A program made the position numbers and the translations under genes. From NCBI RefSeq assembly GCF_000294775.2, contig NZ_CP015506.1:1773501-1837500 (forward strand): 64,000 nt of DNA. The letters run 5' to 3'. Below, in pieces: positions 25,523-35,009 of this stretch; position 1 is the first letter of the stretch; each line of letters begins with the position of its first letter. This DNA is from Cytobacillus oceanisediminis 2691 (GTDB lineage Bacteria; Bacillota; Bacilli; Bacillales; Cytobacillaceae). The notes under the pieces were generated by a model. It saw only the letters and a program-made list of their open reading frames with translations, made no database searches and was not told the DNA's origin.

Positions 25523-25972
25523 ATGTATTTGATGTATCGGGATTTAGCGGTATTGTTTCCGTCCGTAAAAGGGATAAAGGATAATGAGCTTGAATTTCAT
25601 ACGGTCGCTTCCTCCTCTTCCGCTCTGCAGCCAAAAGGAATTTATATTCCTTTTGGAGAGGCCGGAAATCTGAAAGAAGCTATAGAAAATGGGGCTGTTG
25701 CTGCTCTCTGGCATGAGAATGCAGAGACGCCGGCATATACCCCTAATCATTTCCCTATTTTTTATACTAACGACTTAACGAAAGGCTTAAAGGACATCAT
25801 GAAATTATATATAGAAAAATTAAACAAATCAGAAGAAAAGATGAACACAACTAATTTCCTTATTTCAGGTGAAAAAAGTCTTAAAGAAAACGAAGCAACA
25901 TATGATATTGCTGTGATGGCTGAAAGATTAGCGGAAGCTGCAGGAAATGCCAAGCGGGAAAGGAGGGGATAA
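25523..25972 (+). CDS. Orphan Mur-ligase N-terminal (UDP-MurNAc-binding-like) domain protein
   Basis: 149 residues wedged between murE and mraY, where other bacteria have murF. Residues ~25-100 follow the plan of the MurE/MurF N-terminal domain: a TxxSS-type segment ([20 protein letters not shown]), an alpha segment [16 protein letters not shown] and [21 protein letters not shown]. The ATP-binding GTNGKT loop and the C-terminal domain are absent, so it cannot be a ligase. Yet the frame is intact, has its own GAGGAG site 7 bases before the ATG, starts one base after murE and ends two bases before mraY. It is therefore probably expressed and kept, as a regulator or ligand binder, or is a decayed murF. 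The domain call is by eye and the function is unknown. Confidence 0.7.
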   Translation: MYLMYRDLAVLFPSVKGIKDNELEFHTVASSSSALQPKGIYIPFGEAGNLKEAIENGAVAALWHENAETPAYTPNHFPIFYTNDLTKGLKDIMKLYIEKLNKSEEKMNTTNFLISGEKSLKENEATYDIAVMAERLAEAAGNAKRERRG

Positions 25973-25974
25973 GT

Positions 25975-26949
25975 ATGATGGAGCAAGTTATTTTTTTCAC
26001 AATATTGGCAGGCTTTTTAATAACTGTTTTGCTGTCTCCCATTTTTATTCCCTTCCTGAGAAGACTGAAATTCGGGCAGAGCATCCGTGAAGAAGGCCCT
26101 AAATCCCATCAGAAAAAGACAGGTACCCCGACAATGGGCGGAATCATGATTCTTCTTTCTGTTACGGTGACCACTTTGCTTATGACCGGGAAATTTTCAG
26201 GGCCTACTGTAGAAACTTATTTGCTGCTGCTGGTTACCCTGGGCTTTGGACTCCTCGGTTTTCTTGATGACTTTATTAAAGTAGTATTAAAGCGCAACTT
26301 AGGCCTGACTTCAAAGCAAAAGCTGCTGGGCCAAATCATTATTTCTGTTATTTTTTATTTTGTTTTCAAGCAAAATGATTTTTCAACAGAAGTGCATATT
26401 CCGCTGACAGACATTTCGATTGATTTGGGCTGGTGGTATGTTTTATTTATTATTTTCTGGCTGGTCGGATTCTCGAATGCTGTCAATCTGACAGATGGAC
26501 TTGATGGTCTTGTTTCAGGAACTGCTGCAATCGCTTTTGGAGCATTTGCAGTACTGGCATGGAATCAATCCCAATTTGAAGTTTCCATTTTTTCTGTAGC
26601 TGTAGTGGGAGCGGTATTGGGTTTCCTTGTCTTTAATGCCCACCCTGCAAAGGTGTTTATGGGAGATACAGGATCACTGGCTTTGGGAGGGGCTATTGCG
26701 ACCATAGCCATCTTGACAAAACTTGAAATCATCCTGATTATTATCGGCGGTGTTTTTGTTATTGAAACATTATCTGTTATTTTACAGGTGGCATCTTTTA
26801 AGACCACCGGGAAGCGGATCTTCCGTATGAGCCCGCTCCATCATCATTATGAATTGGTGGGCTGGTCAGAATGGCGTGTTGTCGTTACATTCTGGACCGT
26901 AGGCCTATTATTTGCAATCTTAGGAATCTATATTGAGGTGTGGGTGTAA
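25975..26949 (+). CDS. mraY: Phospho-N-acetylmuramoyl-pentapeptide-transferase MraY
   Basis: Integral membrane enzyme that makes lipid I from UDP-MurNAc-pentapeptide and undecaprenyl phosphate. 324 residues with about ten membrane segments. Signatures: [10 protein letters not shown] near the N terminus, [16 protein letters not shown] (catalytic aspartates) and [12 protein letters not shown], and HHHYE at the C terminus. ATG 25975 follows AGGAGGGG; a second ATG follows directly. It abuts the orphan Mur-domain gene and murD, consistent with one transcript. Confidence 0.97.
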   Translation: MMEQVIFFTILAGFLITVLLSPIFIPFLRRLKFGQSIREEGPKSHQKKTGTPTMGGIMILLSVTVTTLLMTGKFSGPTVETYLLLLVTLGFGLLGFLDDFIKVVLKRNLGLTSKQKLLGQIIISVIFYFVFKQNDFSTEVHIPLTDISIDLGWWYVLFIIFWLVGFSNAVNLTDGLDGLVSGTAAIAFGAFAVLAWNQSQFEVSIFSVAVVGAVLGFLVFNAHPAKVFMGDTGSLALGGAIATIAILTKLEIILIIIGGVFVIETLSVILQVASFKTTGKRIFRMSPLHHHYELVGWSEWRVVVTFWTVGLLFAILGIYIEVWV

Positions 26950-28302
26950 GTGAAAGAAGTCAATCGCTATCGACATAAAAAAATATTAGTACTGGGTCTG
27001 GCCAAAAGCGGAGTGAGTGCAGCTTCCCTTTTACATAAGCTTGGAGCATTTGTAACTGTTAACGATTTTAAGCCTCTTGCGGAAAATCCTGAAGCTCAAG
27101 GACTGCTTGAACAAGGGATTACGGTTATATGCGGGGGCCATCCAATTGAACTTCTGGAAGAGGGGTTCGAGCTGATTGTAAAAAATCCGGGTATTCCTTA
27201 CCATAATCCAATGATAAAAGGAGCTCTTGAAAAGGGCATACCGGTCATTACAGAGGTGGAGCTTGCCTTTCAGGTCTCTGAAGCTCCTTTTATTGCGATT
27301 ACAGGTACCAATGGAAAAACCACCACAACTACTCTTGTGTTTGAAATGCTTCAGGCAGGAAGCAAAATGCCGCTGATAGCAGGAAATATTGGAACAGTAG
27401 CTTCCGAGGTTGCCCAGAATGCTGCAGAAGAAAATAATATCGTGATTGAGCTTTCATCGTTTCAGCTGATGGGTATTCAGGATTTCAGGCCGAGAATCGC
27501 CATTTTAACAAATTTATATGATGCCCATTTGGATTATCATGGTACTAGAGAAGAGTATCATGCAGCCAAAGCCAATATTACGATGAATCAGACTGAAAAG
27601 GATTATTTCATAGTCAATGCCGATCAAGATAAAGTAATGGAAGCCGCTGCACGGTCAGAGGCGAAAATAATACCTTTTTCAACCTCCAGAGTCCTGTCTG
27701 AAGGGGCATATGTCAAAGATGGCTGGATTTATTTTAATGATGAACAAGTGATGAAAAGAAAAGATGTTTCATTGCCGGGAGAGCACAATCTTGAGAATAT
27801 CCTGTCCTCAGTGGCTGCTGCCAAGCTGACCGGTGTCGGGAATGAAGCCATTAGCCAAGTTCTAAGTTCGTTTACCGGAGTCAAACACCGCCTGCAGTAT
27901 GTAGGCGAATACCAGAGCAGGAAATTTTATAATGATTCTAAAGCAACGAACATTTTAGCAACGAAGAATGCAGTGTCAGCATTTGATCAGCCTGTCATTC
28001 TTCTTGCAGGCGGTCTTGACCGCGGAAATGGCTTTGATGAACTCATCCCATCTCTCAAAAAGGTAAAAGCTCTTGTAACCTTTGGACAAACAGCTGAAAA
28101 GATTGAAAATGCAGCGATGGAAGCGGGAATAAAAACAATTGAGCGTGTCGATAATGTTGAAAAAGCCGTACCTGCCGCCTTTAAGCTTTCAGAGCCAGGA
28201 GATGTGATTCTGCTTTCTCCTGCTTGTGCAAGCTGGGACCAATATAAAACTTTTGAGGTTCGGGGAGACATGTTTATAGATGCGGTGCATAAGCTTAATT
28301 AA
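26950..28302 (+). CDS. murD: UDP-MurNAc-L-alanine:D-glutamate ligase MurD
   Basis: Adds D-Glu, the second stem residue, with ATP. 450 residues. N-terminal Rossmann-like domain with [15 protein letters not shown], central P-loop [18 protein letters not shown] (about 116-133) and C-terminal domain ending [19 protein letters not shown], the MurD signature. GTG start at 26950 directly after the mraY stop. The following 170 bp to spoVE contain no clear terminator. Confidence 0.96.
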   Translation: MKEVNRYRHKKILVLGLAKSGVSAASLLHKLGAFVTVNDFKPLAENPEAQGLLEQGITVICGGHPIELLEEGFELIVKNPGIPYHNPMIKGALEKGIPVITEVELAFQVSEAPFIAITGTNGKTTTTTLVFEMLQAGSKMPLIAGNIGTVASEVAQNAAEENNIVIELSSFQLMGIQDFRPRIAILTNLYDAHLDYHGTREEYHAAKANITMNQTEKDYFIVNADQDKVMEAAARSEAKIIPFSTSRVLSEGAYVKDGWIYFNDEQVMKRKDVSLPGEHNLENILSSVAAAKLTGVGNEAISQVLSSFTGVKHRLQYVGEYQSRKFYNDSKATNILATKNAVSAFDQPVILLAGGLDRGNGFDELIPSLKKVKALVTFGQTAEKIENAAMEAGIKTIERVDNVEKAVPAAFKLSEPGDVILLSPACASWDQYKTFEVRGDMFIDAVHKLN

Positions 28303-28472
28303 GGGCTTGTCTGCGGGACTATGGGAACTTCAGCAAAGGCATACATCTGCTTCGCGTGACATTTAGAGCTTTAATAAGGAACGCAATAAGACTTCCGGAA
28401 AACAGGTAAGTTTATTTGCGGCAGGAAAAAAGTTCCTTGATAGCCCTAAAACTTGCATTCGAGGTGTTTTCG

Positions 28473-29573
28473 TTGCCGACCAAAAAAACCACTCCCGATG
28501 TTATATTAATGATCGTCACTTTTATGCTGCTTGCTGTAGGATTGACTATGGTATATAGTGCAAGTGCAATTTGGGCAGATTATAAATTTGATGATTCTTT
28601 CTTTTTTGCGAAAAGGCAAATGCTTTTTGCCGGAGTTGGAATTATTGCGATGTTTTTTATCATGAATGTGGATTATTGGACCTGGAGAACATGGGCAAAG
28701 GTTTTAATCATTGTCTGTTTTGTACTTTTGCTCCTGGTGCTCATTCCGGGAATCGGCAATGTGCGAAATGGCTCGCGGAGCTGGATTGGTGTAGGAGCAT
28801 TTTCTGTTCAGCCTTCCGAGTTTATGAAGCTTGCCATGATTGTGTTTATGGCAAAATTCCTCTCCGAAAAACAAAAGCTGATCACCTCTTTCAGAAAAGG
28901 TCTTGTTCCATCTTTAGGGCTTGTATTTTTAGCATTTGGATTAATAATGCTGCAGCCTGATTTAGGCACTGGAACTGTAATGGTGGGTACTTGCGTCGTC
29001 ATGATTTTTATCGCGGGAGCGAGGATCAGCCACTTTGTCTGGTTTGGCGTTGCAGGTTTAGCCGGATTTGTCGCACTTGTTCTGTCAGCCCCATACAGGA
29101 TAAAGCGGATTACTTCATTTTTAGACCCATGGGAAGATCCTCTGGGCAGCGGATTTCAGATTATCCAATCCTTATATGCAATAGGGCCTGGAGGATTGTT
29201 TGGCCTTGGCCTTGGACAGAGCAGACAGAAGTTTTTTTATCTTCCTGAGCCGCAGACAGATTTTATCTTTGCTATTTTAGCTGAGGAACTGGGATTTATA
29301 GGCGGATCCTTTGTCATTTTATTATTTGCACTTCTTTTATGGCGCGGCATCCGCATAGCACTGGGCGCCCCTGATTTATATGGGAGTTTCTTGGCTGTTG
29401 GGATCATAGCAATGGTCGCTATTCAGGTAATGATAAATATTGGTGTAGTAACAGGACTGATGCCTGTTACTGGCATCACACTTCCGTTTCTGAGCTACGG
29501 GGGATCGTCTTTGACACTGATGCTCATGGCTATAGGGGTTCTGCTTAATATAAGCAGATATGCAAGGTACTAG
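28473..29573 (+). CDS. spoVE: SEDS-family peptidoglycan polymerase SpoVE
   Basis: Lipid II glycosyltransferase of spore cortex synthesis, partner of SpoVD; FtsW/RodA/SpoVE family. 366 residues from TTG 28473 (site GAGGTG), the same length as in B. subtilis. About ten membrane segments. Family signatures seen: MVYSASAIWADYKFDDSFFF, LIPGIGNVRNGSRSWIG, FSVQPSEFMKLAMI and the C-terminal LPFLSYGGSSL. An upstream start at 28416 is open but not family-like. Position between murD and murG supports SpoVE over FtsW. Confidence 0.95.
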   Translation: MPTKKTTPDVILMIVTFMLLAVGLTMVYSASAIWADYKFDDSFFFAKRQMLFAGVGIIAMFFIMNVDYWTWRTWAKVLIIVCFVLLLLVLIPGIGNVRNGSRSWIGVGAFSVQPSEFMKLAMIVFMAKFLSEKQKLITSFRKGLVPSLGLVFLAFGLIMLQPDLGTGTVMVGTCVVMIFIAGARISHFVWFGVAGLAGFVALVLSAPYRIKRITSFLDPWEDPLGSGFQIIQSLYAIGPGGLFGLGLGQSRQKFFYLPEPQTDFIFAILAEELGFIGGSFVILLFALLLWRGIRIALGAPDLYGSFLAVGIIAMVAIQVMINIGVVTGLMPVTGITLPFLSYGGSSLTLMLMAIGVLLNISRYARY

Positions 29574-29596
29574 CGCATTTTATAACATGCATTTCG

Positions 29597-29625
29597 GAAA
29601 CCCTGTGAAGCAGGGTTTCTTTTTT
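29597..29625 (+). terminator. Terminator after spoVE
   Basis: Perfect 9-bp stem GAAACCCTG/CAGGGTTTC, loop TGAAG, six Ts. It splits the dcw cluster transcript between spoVE and murG. Confidence 0.92.
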
Positions 29626-29875
29626 GGAAGAAATAATTTATCCAGCATAGAAGAATTATCAAACTTCTTTGCAATTTTGCACATTATTACATTTCTTTAA
29701 CATTATGATGTACGTTCCTATCTATTTGTTTTGAATATAGTAGAATAGGGAAAAGAGGGGGAGTGTTTTCCGCTCGAACGCTGGATGACCTTCACTAAAT
29801 CTGTAAGCTTTATATTTGTTCATAAAATAAAGCTTTGATTTCTTTGATAATTAGACTCTTTTTTGAGGTGAAAGA
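29626..29875 (+). other. Non-coding region upstream of murG
   Basis: About 250 AT-rich bases after the spoVE terminator. A promoter for murG must lie here, since the terminator blocks read-through. TAGAAT at 29741 is a possible -10 but lacks a matching -35. No gene, repeat or hairpin stands out otherwise. Confidence 0.4.
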
Positions 29876-30979
29876 ATGAAAATTGCTGTTAGCGGCGGAG
29901 GAACTGGCGGACATATATATCCGGCACTTGCGCTTATAAGACAAATAAAGAAAGAACATAAAGATGCCGAATTTTTATATATTGGAACTGAAAAAGGGCT
30001 TGAAAATACGATTGTCAATCGTGAAAATATCCCTTTTAAATCAATACATATAACGGGTTTTAAAAGAAAACTTTCTTTGGAAAATGTTAAAACTGTTTTA
30101 AGGTTCCTGAAAGGCGTTCGTGAAAGTAAAAAGATGCTTAAGGAATTTAATGCGGATGTCGTGATCGGCACCGGCGGTTATGTTTGTGGTCCTGTTGTAT
30201 ATGCTGCATCAAAGCTTGGCATCCCAACCATAATCCATGAGCAAAACAGCGTCCCGGGATTAACCAATAAGTTTTTAAGCAGATATGTTGATAAAATCGC
30301 AGTCTGCTTTGAAGAAGCAAAGGCTTTTTTTCCGGATACTAAAACAGTCATGACAGGAAATCCTCGTGCTTCAGAGGTGCTGGGACAGGATGGGATCAGG
30401 GGGAGACTATCAGCAGGATTAAAAACGGGTGTCCCTGCTGTGTTAATCTTTGGAGGCAGCAGAGGGGCAAGGCCAATTAATGATGCAGTTCTAAAAACTC
30501 TGGCTGAGCTGGGTGAAAAGCCATATCAGGTTTTATATATCACAGGGGACGTCCATTATGAGGATGTACAAAAAGAAATAGAACTGGTCGGAAGCCCTGA
30601 AAATGTAATGATTAAATCATTTATTCACAATATGCCAGAAGTGCTGGCCGGAGCAGACCTGGTCGTGTCACGTGCTGGAGCCACAACTTTGGCAGAGATT
30701 ACCTCTTTAGGAATTCCGAGCATTTTAATCCCAAGCCCATATGTAACAAATAACCACCAGGAGAAAAATGCAAGGGCGCTAAGCGACCATGGTGCTGCAG
30801 AACTATTGCTTGAAAAAGAGTTAACAGGGAAAAAGCTTATTGACAGCATCGACCGAATCATTCTCGATAAAGATAAGATGAGTAACATGAAGGAAGCTTC
30901 AAAAAAACTTGGAATCCGTGATGCTTCAAATAGGCTATACACATTAATGGCCGAATTGGTTTCCAATAAGGTGAAGTAG
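29876..30979 (+). CDS. murG: UDP-GlcNAc:lipid I N-acetylglucosaminyltransferase MurG
   Basis: Peripheral membrane glycosyltransferase (GT28) that turns lipid I into lipid II. 367 residues. N-terminal [14 protein letters not shown] (glycine-rich loop), [43 protein letters not shown], and C-terminal donor site [23 protein letters not shown] 29876 follows TTGAGGTG. Preceded by a terminator, so it needs its own promoter, and followed 66 bp later by murB. Confidence 0.96.
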   Translation: MKIAVSGGGTGGHIYPALALIRQIKKEHKDAEFLYIGTEKGLENTIVNRENIPFKSIHITGFKRKLSLENVKTVLRFLKGVRESKKMLKEFNADVVIGTGGYVCGPVVYAASKLGIPTIIHEQNSVPGLTNKFLSRYVDKIAVCFEEAKAFFPDTKTVMTGNPRASEVLGQDGIRGRLSAGLKTGVPAVLIFGGSRGARPINDAVLKTLAELGEKPYQVLYITGDVHYEDVQKEIELVGSPENVMIKSFIHNMPEVLAGADLVVSRAGATTLAEITSLGIPSILIPSPYVTNNHQEKNARALSDHGAAELLLEKELTGKKLIDSIDRIILDKDKMSNMKEASKKLGIRDASNRLYTLMAELVSNKVK

Positions 30980-31045
30980 CCCCAAATAGTAAATTTGCAT
31001 AGAATAAATAAATTTAGGCACAGATCAATAGAAAGGGAGGTAAAT

Positions 31046-31954
31046 ATGGACGAATTTATCAGCAAGCTTAGAGAATTAAACATCGGAACAGTTAAAGAAA
31101 ATGAGCCGATGGCTAATCATACAACAATGAAAATTGGCGGACCCGCCGATTTGTTTATTGAGCCTTCTTCCATAGAAAACCTGGCAAAAGCGATGGAACT
31201 GATCCAGAGCTATGAAATGAAATGGAGAGCAATTGGAAGAGGATCTAATTTGCTCGTATCTGATGGAGGCATAGAAGGAGTGGTCATTAAGTTGGGCCGC
31301 GGCATGGATCAACTGGATCTTAATGGTGCGGAATTAAGAGCAGGCGGGGGTTATTCATTGGTTGCCCTCTCCACAATTATCAGCAAAAAAGGCTTGTCAG
31401 GTCTTGAATTTGCCAGCGGAATTCCGGGGTCTGTAGGCGGAGCAGTTTATATGAACGCTGGTGCTCACGGTTCTGATATTTCGCAGATCCTGACCAGAGC
31501 ACATGTTCTTTTCGAAGATGGGAAGATGGAATGGCTCACGAACGAAGAAATGGAATTCTCTTATAGAACATCCGTCCTTCAAAAGAAACGTCCGGGTATT
31601 GTTCTGGAGGCCGTTTTCCGGCTTACAGAGGGAGACAGGGAAAAAATTTCCTCTGCAATGCAAAAAAATAAGGATTACAGAAAGGAAACCCAGCCTTGGA
31701 ACTACCCATGTGCAGGCAGTATTTTCCGTAACCCGCTTCCGGAATATGCTGGCCAGCTGATAGAAAAAGCCGGAATGAAGGGCCATAGCATCGGCGGTGC
31801 GCAAATTTCCAATATGCATGGGAATTTCATCGTAAATGCGGGAGATGCCAAAGCGGAAGATGTACTTGCATTAATTCAGCATATTAAGGATACAATCTTT
31901 GATTTGTATGGAGTAAAGATGGAGACAGAAGTGGAAATAATCGGTCGAAAGTAA
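31046..31954 (+). CDS. murB: UDP-N-acetylenolpyruvoylglucosamine reductase MurB
   Basis: FAD- and NADPH-dependent reduction of UDP-GlcNAc-enolpyruvate to UDP-MurNAc. 302 residues, type II MurB. FAD-binding domain with [17 protein letters not shown] and [38 protein letters not shown]; catalytic serine in [11 protein letters not shown]-terminal [15 protein letters not shown] 31046 follows AAAGGGAGG; the earlier in-frame start at 30995 lacks a site and family similarity. Confidence 0.96.
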   Translation: MDEFISKLRELNIGTVKENEPMANHTTMKIGGPADLFIEPSSIENLAKAMELIQSYEMKWRAIGRGSNLLVSDGGIEGVVIKLGRGMDQLDLNGAELRAGGGYSLVALSTIISKKGLSGLEFASGIPGSVGGAVYMNAGAHGSDISQILTRAHVLFEDGKMEWLTNEEMEFSYRTSVLQKKRPGIVLEAVFRLTEGDREKISSAMQKNKDYRKETQPWNYPCAGSIFRNPLPEYAGQLIEKAGMKGHSIGGAQISNMHGNFIVNAGDAKAEDVLALIQHIKDTIFDLYGVKMETEVEIIGRK

Positions 31955-32026
31955 CGGGGAATAATACCTTACGTATACCATTTATTGTGATATAATAATT
32001 TATTAGATAACAGTAAATGTAGTAAA

Positions 32027-32053
32027 AACGGCATGGTTTACATGCCGTTCTCT
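32027..32053 (+). terminator. Hairpin after murB
   Basis: Perfect 9-bp stem AACGGCATG/CATGCCGTT, loop GTTTA, followed by CTCTTCCC rather than a pure T run. Partial termination at best. Confidence 0.5.
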
Positions 32054-32157
32054 TCCCTAATTCAGTATTGCATAAATTTTGCTGGACAAGCTGCTTTGTT
32101 TTAATTTATTGTCCTTGCGCTATTCTGAAAAAATATGAAGGTATACTCTAAACTTCT

Positions 32158-32225
32158 ATAACTGTCTAGCTCCAGCGCCTATCCCCTCGAGTTGTCGGGG
32201 GTGGGCAAGGCGCTTGTGCTTTTCT
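32158..32225 (+). repeat. 68-bp dispersed hairpin repeat, copy 1 (upstream of divIB)
   Basis: About 90% identical (61 of 68 positions) to the copy at 39250-39317, same length, same orientation. Outer stem AGCGCCT (32174-32180) with AGGCGCT (32208-32214); inner stem CCCC (32183-32186) with GGGG (32198-32201). It ends 4 bases before the divIB ribosome-binding site. Similar elements beginning TGTCTAGCTCCAGCGCC are familiar in Bacillaceae intergenic regions. Confidence 0.85.
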
Positions 32226-32241
32226 TAATGGGGTGATAAAA

Positions 32242-33033
32242 GTGGAGAAAAGTAAGGTTGTCTCGCTTGAGGATCGAATACCGAAGCTTAAACAGCAAAG
32301 AAAGAAGAAAGCGAACAGAAGACTGATCTTTTTGCTGCTGCTTTTTTTCTCGCTGATTGTTTTAGTTATTTACTTTCAATCGCCCTTAAGCCATATTAAA
32401 CAAATTAAGGTATCCGGCAATTCAATTTACGATAAAGAAGAAATTATTCAAATTAGCGGTGTTACTGAAAAAACAAATATTTGGAAGGTTGACGAAGAGG
32501 CTATTGAGGGTAAGCTTAAAGAACTGCCTGAAATAAAATCTTCAACTGTTAAAATTCAGCTGCCAAGCACAATTAATATACAGGTAGATGAACTGAAGCG
32601 CATTGCCTACATAGCGAAAGAGAAGCATTACCTTCCTGTTATGGAGAATGGGAGCATATTAAAGGATGAAAAGGTTGCGGAAATCCCTGTCAACGCTCCC
32701 ATCCTTAATGACTTTTCTGAGGGCGACATCCTTAACATGATGATTGGGGAGCTTGAATCACTGCCTGAAGAGGTGTTAAATTCGATTTCCGAAATCCATC
32801 ATTCTCCCAAAAAGACAGATTCCAACCATATTACTTTGTATATGAATGATGGTTTTGAAGTAAGTGCTACTTTAAGAAGCTTTTCAGAAAAAATGGCACA
32901 CTACCCTTCTATCATAAGCCAGCTGGATCCTGAGAAAAAAGGAATCATCGACTTGGAAGTAGGCTCTTATTTTAAAGCTTATGAAACAGAGGGAGCTGAA
33001 GAAGTTGAAAAAGAAAATGAAGGTGAAGGGTAA
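32242..33033 (+). CDS. divIB: Cell division protein DivIB (FtsQ)
   Basis: Divisome protein bridging FtsL/DivIC and PBP2B. 263 residues: basic cytoplasmic tail with LEDRIPKLKQQRKKKANRR, one membrane span (about 29-48), extracellular POTRA domain beginning IKQIKVSGNSIYDKEEIIQI (about 51-120), then the beta domain and an acidic tail. GTG 32242 has the right spacing from GGGGTGA; the GTG at 32233 overlaps that site. The gene lies directly behind a 68-bp hairpin repeat and overlaps ylxW by 29 bases. Confidence 0.93.
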   Translation: MEKSKVVSLEDRIPKLKQQRKKKANRRLIFLLLLFFSLIVLVIYFQSPLSHIKQIKVSGNSIYDKEEIIQISGVTEKTNIWKVDEEAIEGKLKELPEIKSSTVKIQLPSTINIQVDELKRIAYIAKEKHYLPVMENGSILKDEKVAEIPVNAPILNDFSEGDILNMMIGELESLPEEVLNSISEIHHSPKKTDSNHITLYMNDGFEVSATLRSFSEKMAHYPSIISQLDPEKKGIIDLEVGSYFKAYETEGAEEVEKENEGEG

Positions 33034-33712
33034 TCATGTAATATTCTCCCTGGTGTTTCTCGTACTGGGTTACATGATGGCTTTTTCCTATCACCTTACA
33101 CAGGGAGAAGATGAAAAGCCGGCATTAAGCGGAAAACAGTGGGAAAGAGATTTGGAACTTCGTAATCAGCTTGTCGAATTGGAGGAAAAAAACAGAGCTC
33201 TTCAAAAAGAATTAAATACAAAACAGGAAAACGTTCTTGACATTGAAAAAGAGCTTTCACAGGAAGCCCAGGTTTATTTTAATCTTGCCGAGGATGCTGA
33301 GAAGTACAGGATGCATCTTGGTAAAGTAAAAGTAAAAGGTACAGGAGTGGAAGTAACTCTGGCAGACGGTGACTACGATCCGGATGAAGATAATATTAAC
33401 AATTATATCGTCCATGAACACCATGTTTTTAAGGTTATTAATGAACTCTATATTTCCGGAGCTTCCGCAGTAGCTATAAATGGCCAAAGATTATCACACA
33501 GTTCCTATATTGTTTGCAATGGGCCTGTTATAGAAGTTGACGGCTACCAGCATCCCGCCCCTTTTGTCATCACTGCCATTGGTGATGCCGAGGTGCTTTC
33601 CTCTGCTCTGAATCTGACAGGCGGAGTAAAAGACACATTGGTGGATGAAAACATCCATTTCACATTAGAAAAAAAGGGCGAAATCATCATGGAACCATTA
33701 CTGGGTTCGTAA
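33005..33712 (+). CDS. ylxW: DUF881 family protein YlxW
   Basis: 235 residues from TTG 33005 (site GAGGGAG, inside divIB); ATG 33017 is an alternative start. Short N-terminal membrane anchor (about 8-26), coiled coil (about 40-85, LRNQLVELEEKNRALQKEL), then the DUF881 domain with GTGVEVTLADG, HEHHVFKVINELYISGA and AVAINGQRLS. Conserved between divIB and ftsA in Bacilli as the pair ylxW-ylxX; molecular function unknown, presumed extracytoplasmic. Confidence 0.9.
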   Translation: MKKKMKVKGNHVIFSLVFLVLGYMMAFSYHLTQGEDEKPALSGKQWERDLELRNQLVELEEKNRALQKELNTKQENVLDIEKELSQEAQVYFNLAEDAEKYRMHLGKVKVKGTGVEVTLADGDYDPDEDNINNYIVHEHHVFKVINELYISGASAVAINGQRLSHSSYIVCNGPVIEVDGYQHPAPFVITAIGDAEVLSSALNLTGGVKDTLVDENIHFTLEKKGEIIMEPLLGS

Positions 33713-33786
33713 AGCCAATCCAGCATTGTAAGCAGTATTAATTTGTCCACAGAATAATTTATTCGGGAAAGCAAGGTGGAATTAAA

Positions 33787-34518
33787 GTGGACAGCAAGAA
33801 GAAATTCAGCTTTACCTTTATAACCGTAATAATTGGCTTTATGATTGCCATACAGTTTCAAACAGTTAAGGAACCGGCTGTCCGGGATACAAGGGATACC
33901 TGGCAGCTTAGAGGTGACATCCTTAAAGAAAAAGAACTGCAATTAAAACTTTTGCGGGAAATTAGTTCAAATGAAGAAAAAATTGCCCAATATGAAACAA
34001 AGCGCAAACAAAGCAAAGAGCAAGTGCTTCGTGATACGCTGGAAGAATTAAAAATGGAAGCCGGACTAAGTGAAGTGACGGGACCAGGCATAATCATAAG
34101 CATTGAACCGGTGCATGAGGAGCTTCTTCTGGGCAAACAGGCTGATTCTGTTTCCCCGGATTTGCTCAAGAGGCTTGTCAATGAGTTAAATATGTATGAT
34201 GCCAAGCACATTTCCATTGGAGGCAGAAGGATCATCAACACGACAGTCATAAGGGATATCAACAGTGAGACCATGATAGATGGATTTGCCTTAAATCGCC
34301 TGCCTATAGAAGTGAAAGTAATAACTGAGAATGCCCAATCTGCCGAGAAGCTTTTTAATCGCATGCAAGTATCAAATACTGCCGAAGAATTTTTCATTGA
34401 CAATCTGAGGGTTAAGGTGGAAAAGTCTGCAGAGCCTGTCACGATTCCTGCATATGATGAGGCATTGAGAATCAGACATATGGAGCCTGTGAAACCTGAC
34501 GAAGGAGGCAAATCATAA
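33787..34518 (+). CDS. ylxX: DUF881 family protein YlxX
   Basis: 243 residues, paralogue of the upstream ylxW with the same plan: N-terminal membrane anchor (about 5-22), coiled coil (about 40-95) and DUF881 domain with VTGPGIIISIE, LLKRLVNELNMYDAKHISIG and RRIINTTVIRDI. GTG 33787 follows AAGGTGG. Its stop overlaps the start of sbp (TAATG), so these are coupled. Function unknown. Confidence 0.9.
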   Translation: MDSKKKFSFTFITVIIGFMIAIQFQTVKEPAVRDTRDTWQLRGDILKEKELQLKLLREISSNEEKIAQYETKRKQSKEQVLRDTLEELKMEAGLSEVTGPGIIISIEPVHEELLLGKQADSVSPDLLKRLVNELNMYDAKHISIGGRRIINTTVIRDINSETMIDGFALNRLPIEVKVITENAQSAEKLFNRMQVSNTAEEFFIDNLRVKVEKSAEPVTIPAYDEALRIRHMEPVKPDEGGKS

Positions 34519-34886
34519 TGTGGCTTCCTGTTTTAGGATTGATCATTGGTGTGATACTTGGACTTATGACAGATATAAAAGTGCCGGATGAATACTCGAA
34601 TTATCTTTCCATTGCTGTTCTTGCTGCATTGGATACTCTATTCGGAGGGATCAGGGCGCAGCTTCAAAATATTTATGATGAAAAAGTTTTCGTTTCCGGT
34701 TTCTTTTTTAACATCCTGCTGGCAGCAAGTTTAGCTTTTCTGGGTGTCCATCTTGGTGTAGACTTGTACTTAGCAGCAGTATTTGCTTTTGGGGTCAGGC
34801 TTTTCCAAAATATTGCGGTCATCAGAAGAATTTTAATCGCAAAATGGTCCCAAAACAGAGAAAAAACAGAAAAAAATGATATTTAA
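34518..34886 (+). CDS. sbp: Small basic membrane protein Sbp (DUF1290)
   Basis: 122 residues with three membrane segments and the conserved block EYSNYLSIAVLAALDTLFGG and FGVRLFQNIAVIRR, characteristic of Sbp. Sits directly upstream of ftsA in Bacilli; function unknown, presumably linked to division by context. ATG 34518 overlaps the ylxX stop. A 123-bp gap with A-rich sequence follows before ftsA; I could not pick a convincing promoter there. Confidence 0.92.
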   Translation: MWLPVLGLIIGVILGLMTDIKVPDEYSNYLSIAVLAALDTLFGGIRAQLQNIYDEKVFVSGFFFNILLAASLAFLGVHLGVDLYLAAVFAFGVRLFQNIAVIRRILIAKWSQNREKTEKNDI

Positions 34887-35009
34887 AAAAGGGAAAGTAT
34901 TAGTTTTGACGAATAATTTTATAGATAAACTAACTTACTAAAACAAACAACAGCAAGAAAAGATTGTTGTTCAATAATCGGAATTGCAAAAAAAAGGAGG
35001 TGCCAGAGA

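Noticed and set aside
33858-34511. Long open frame on the minus strand (217 codons) opposite ylxX
   Set aside because: It mirrors ylxX almost end to end, has Ser-rich antisense-type composition, no ribosome-binding site and no recognisable domain. ylxX on the plus strand is a known family.
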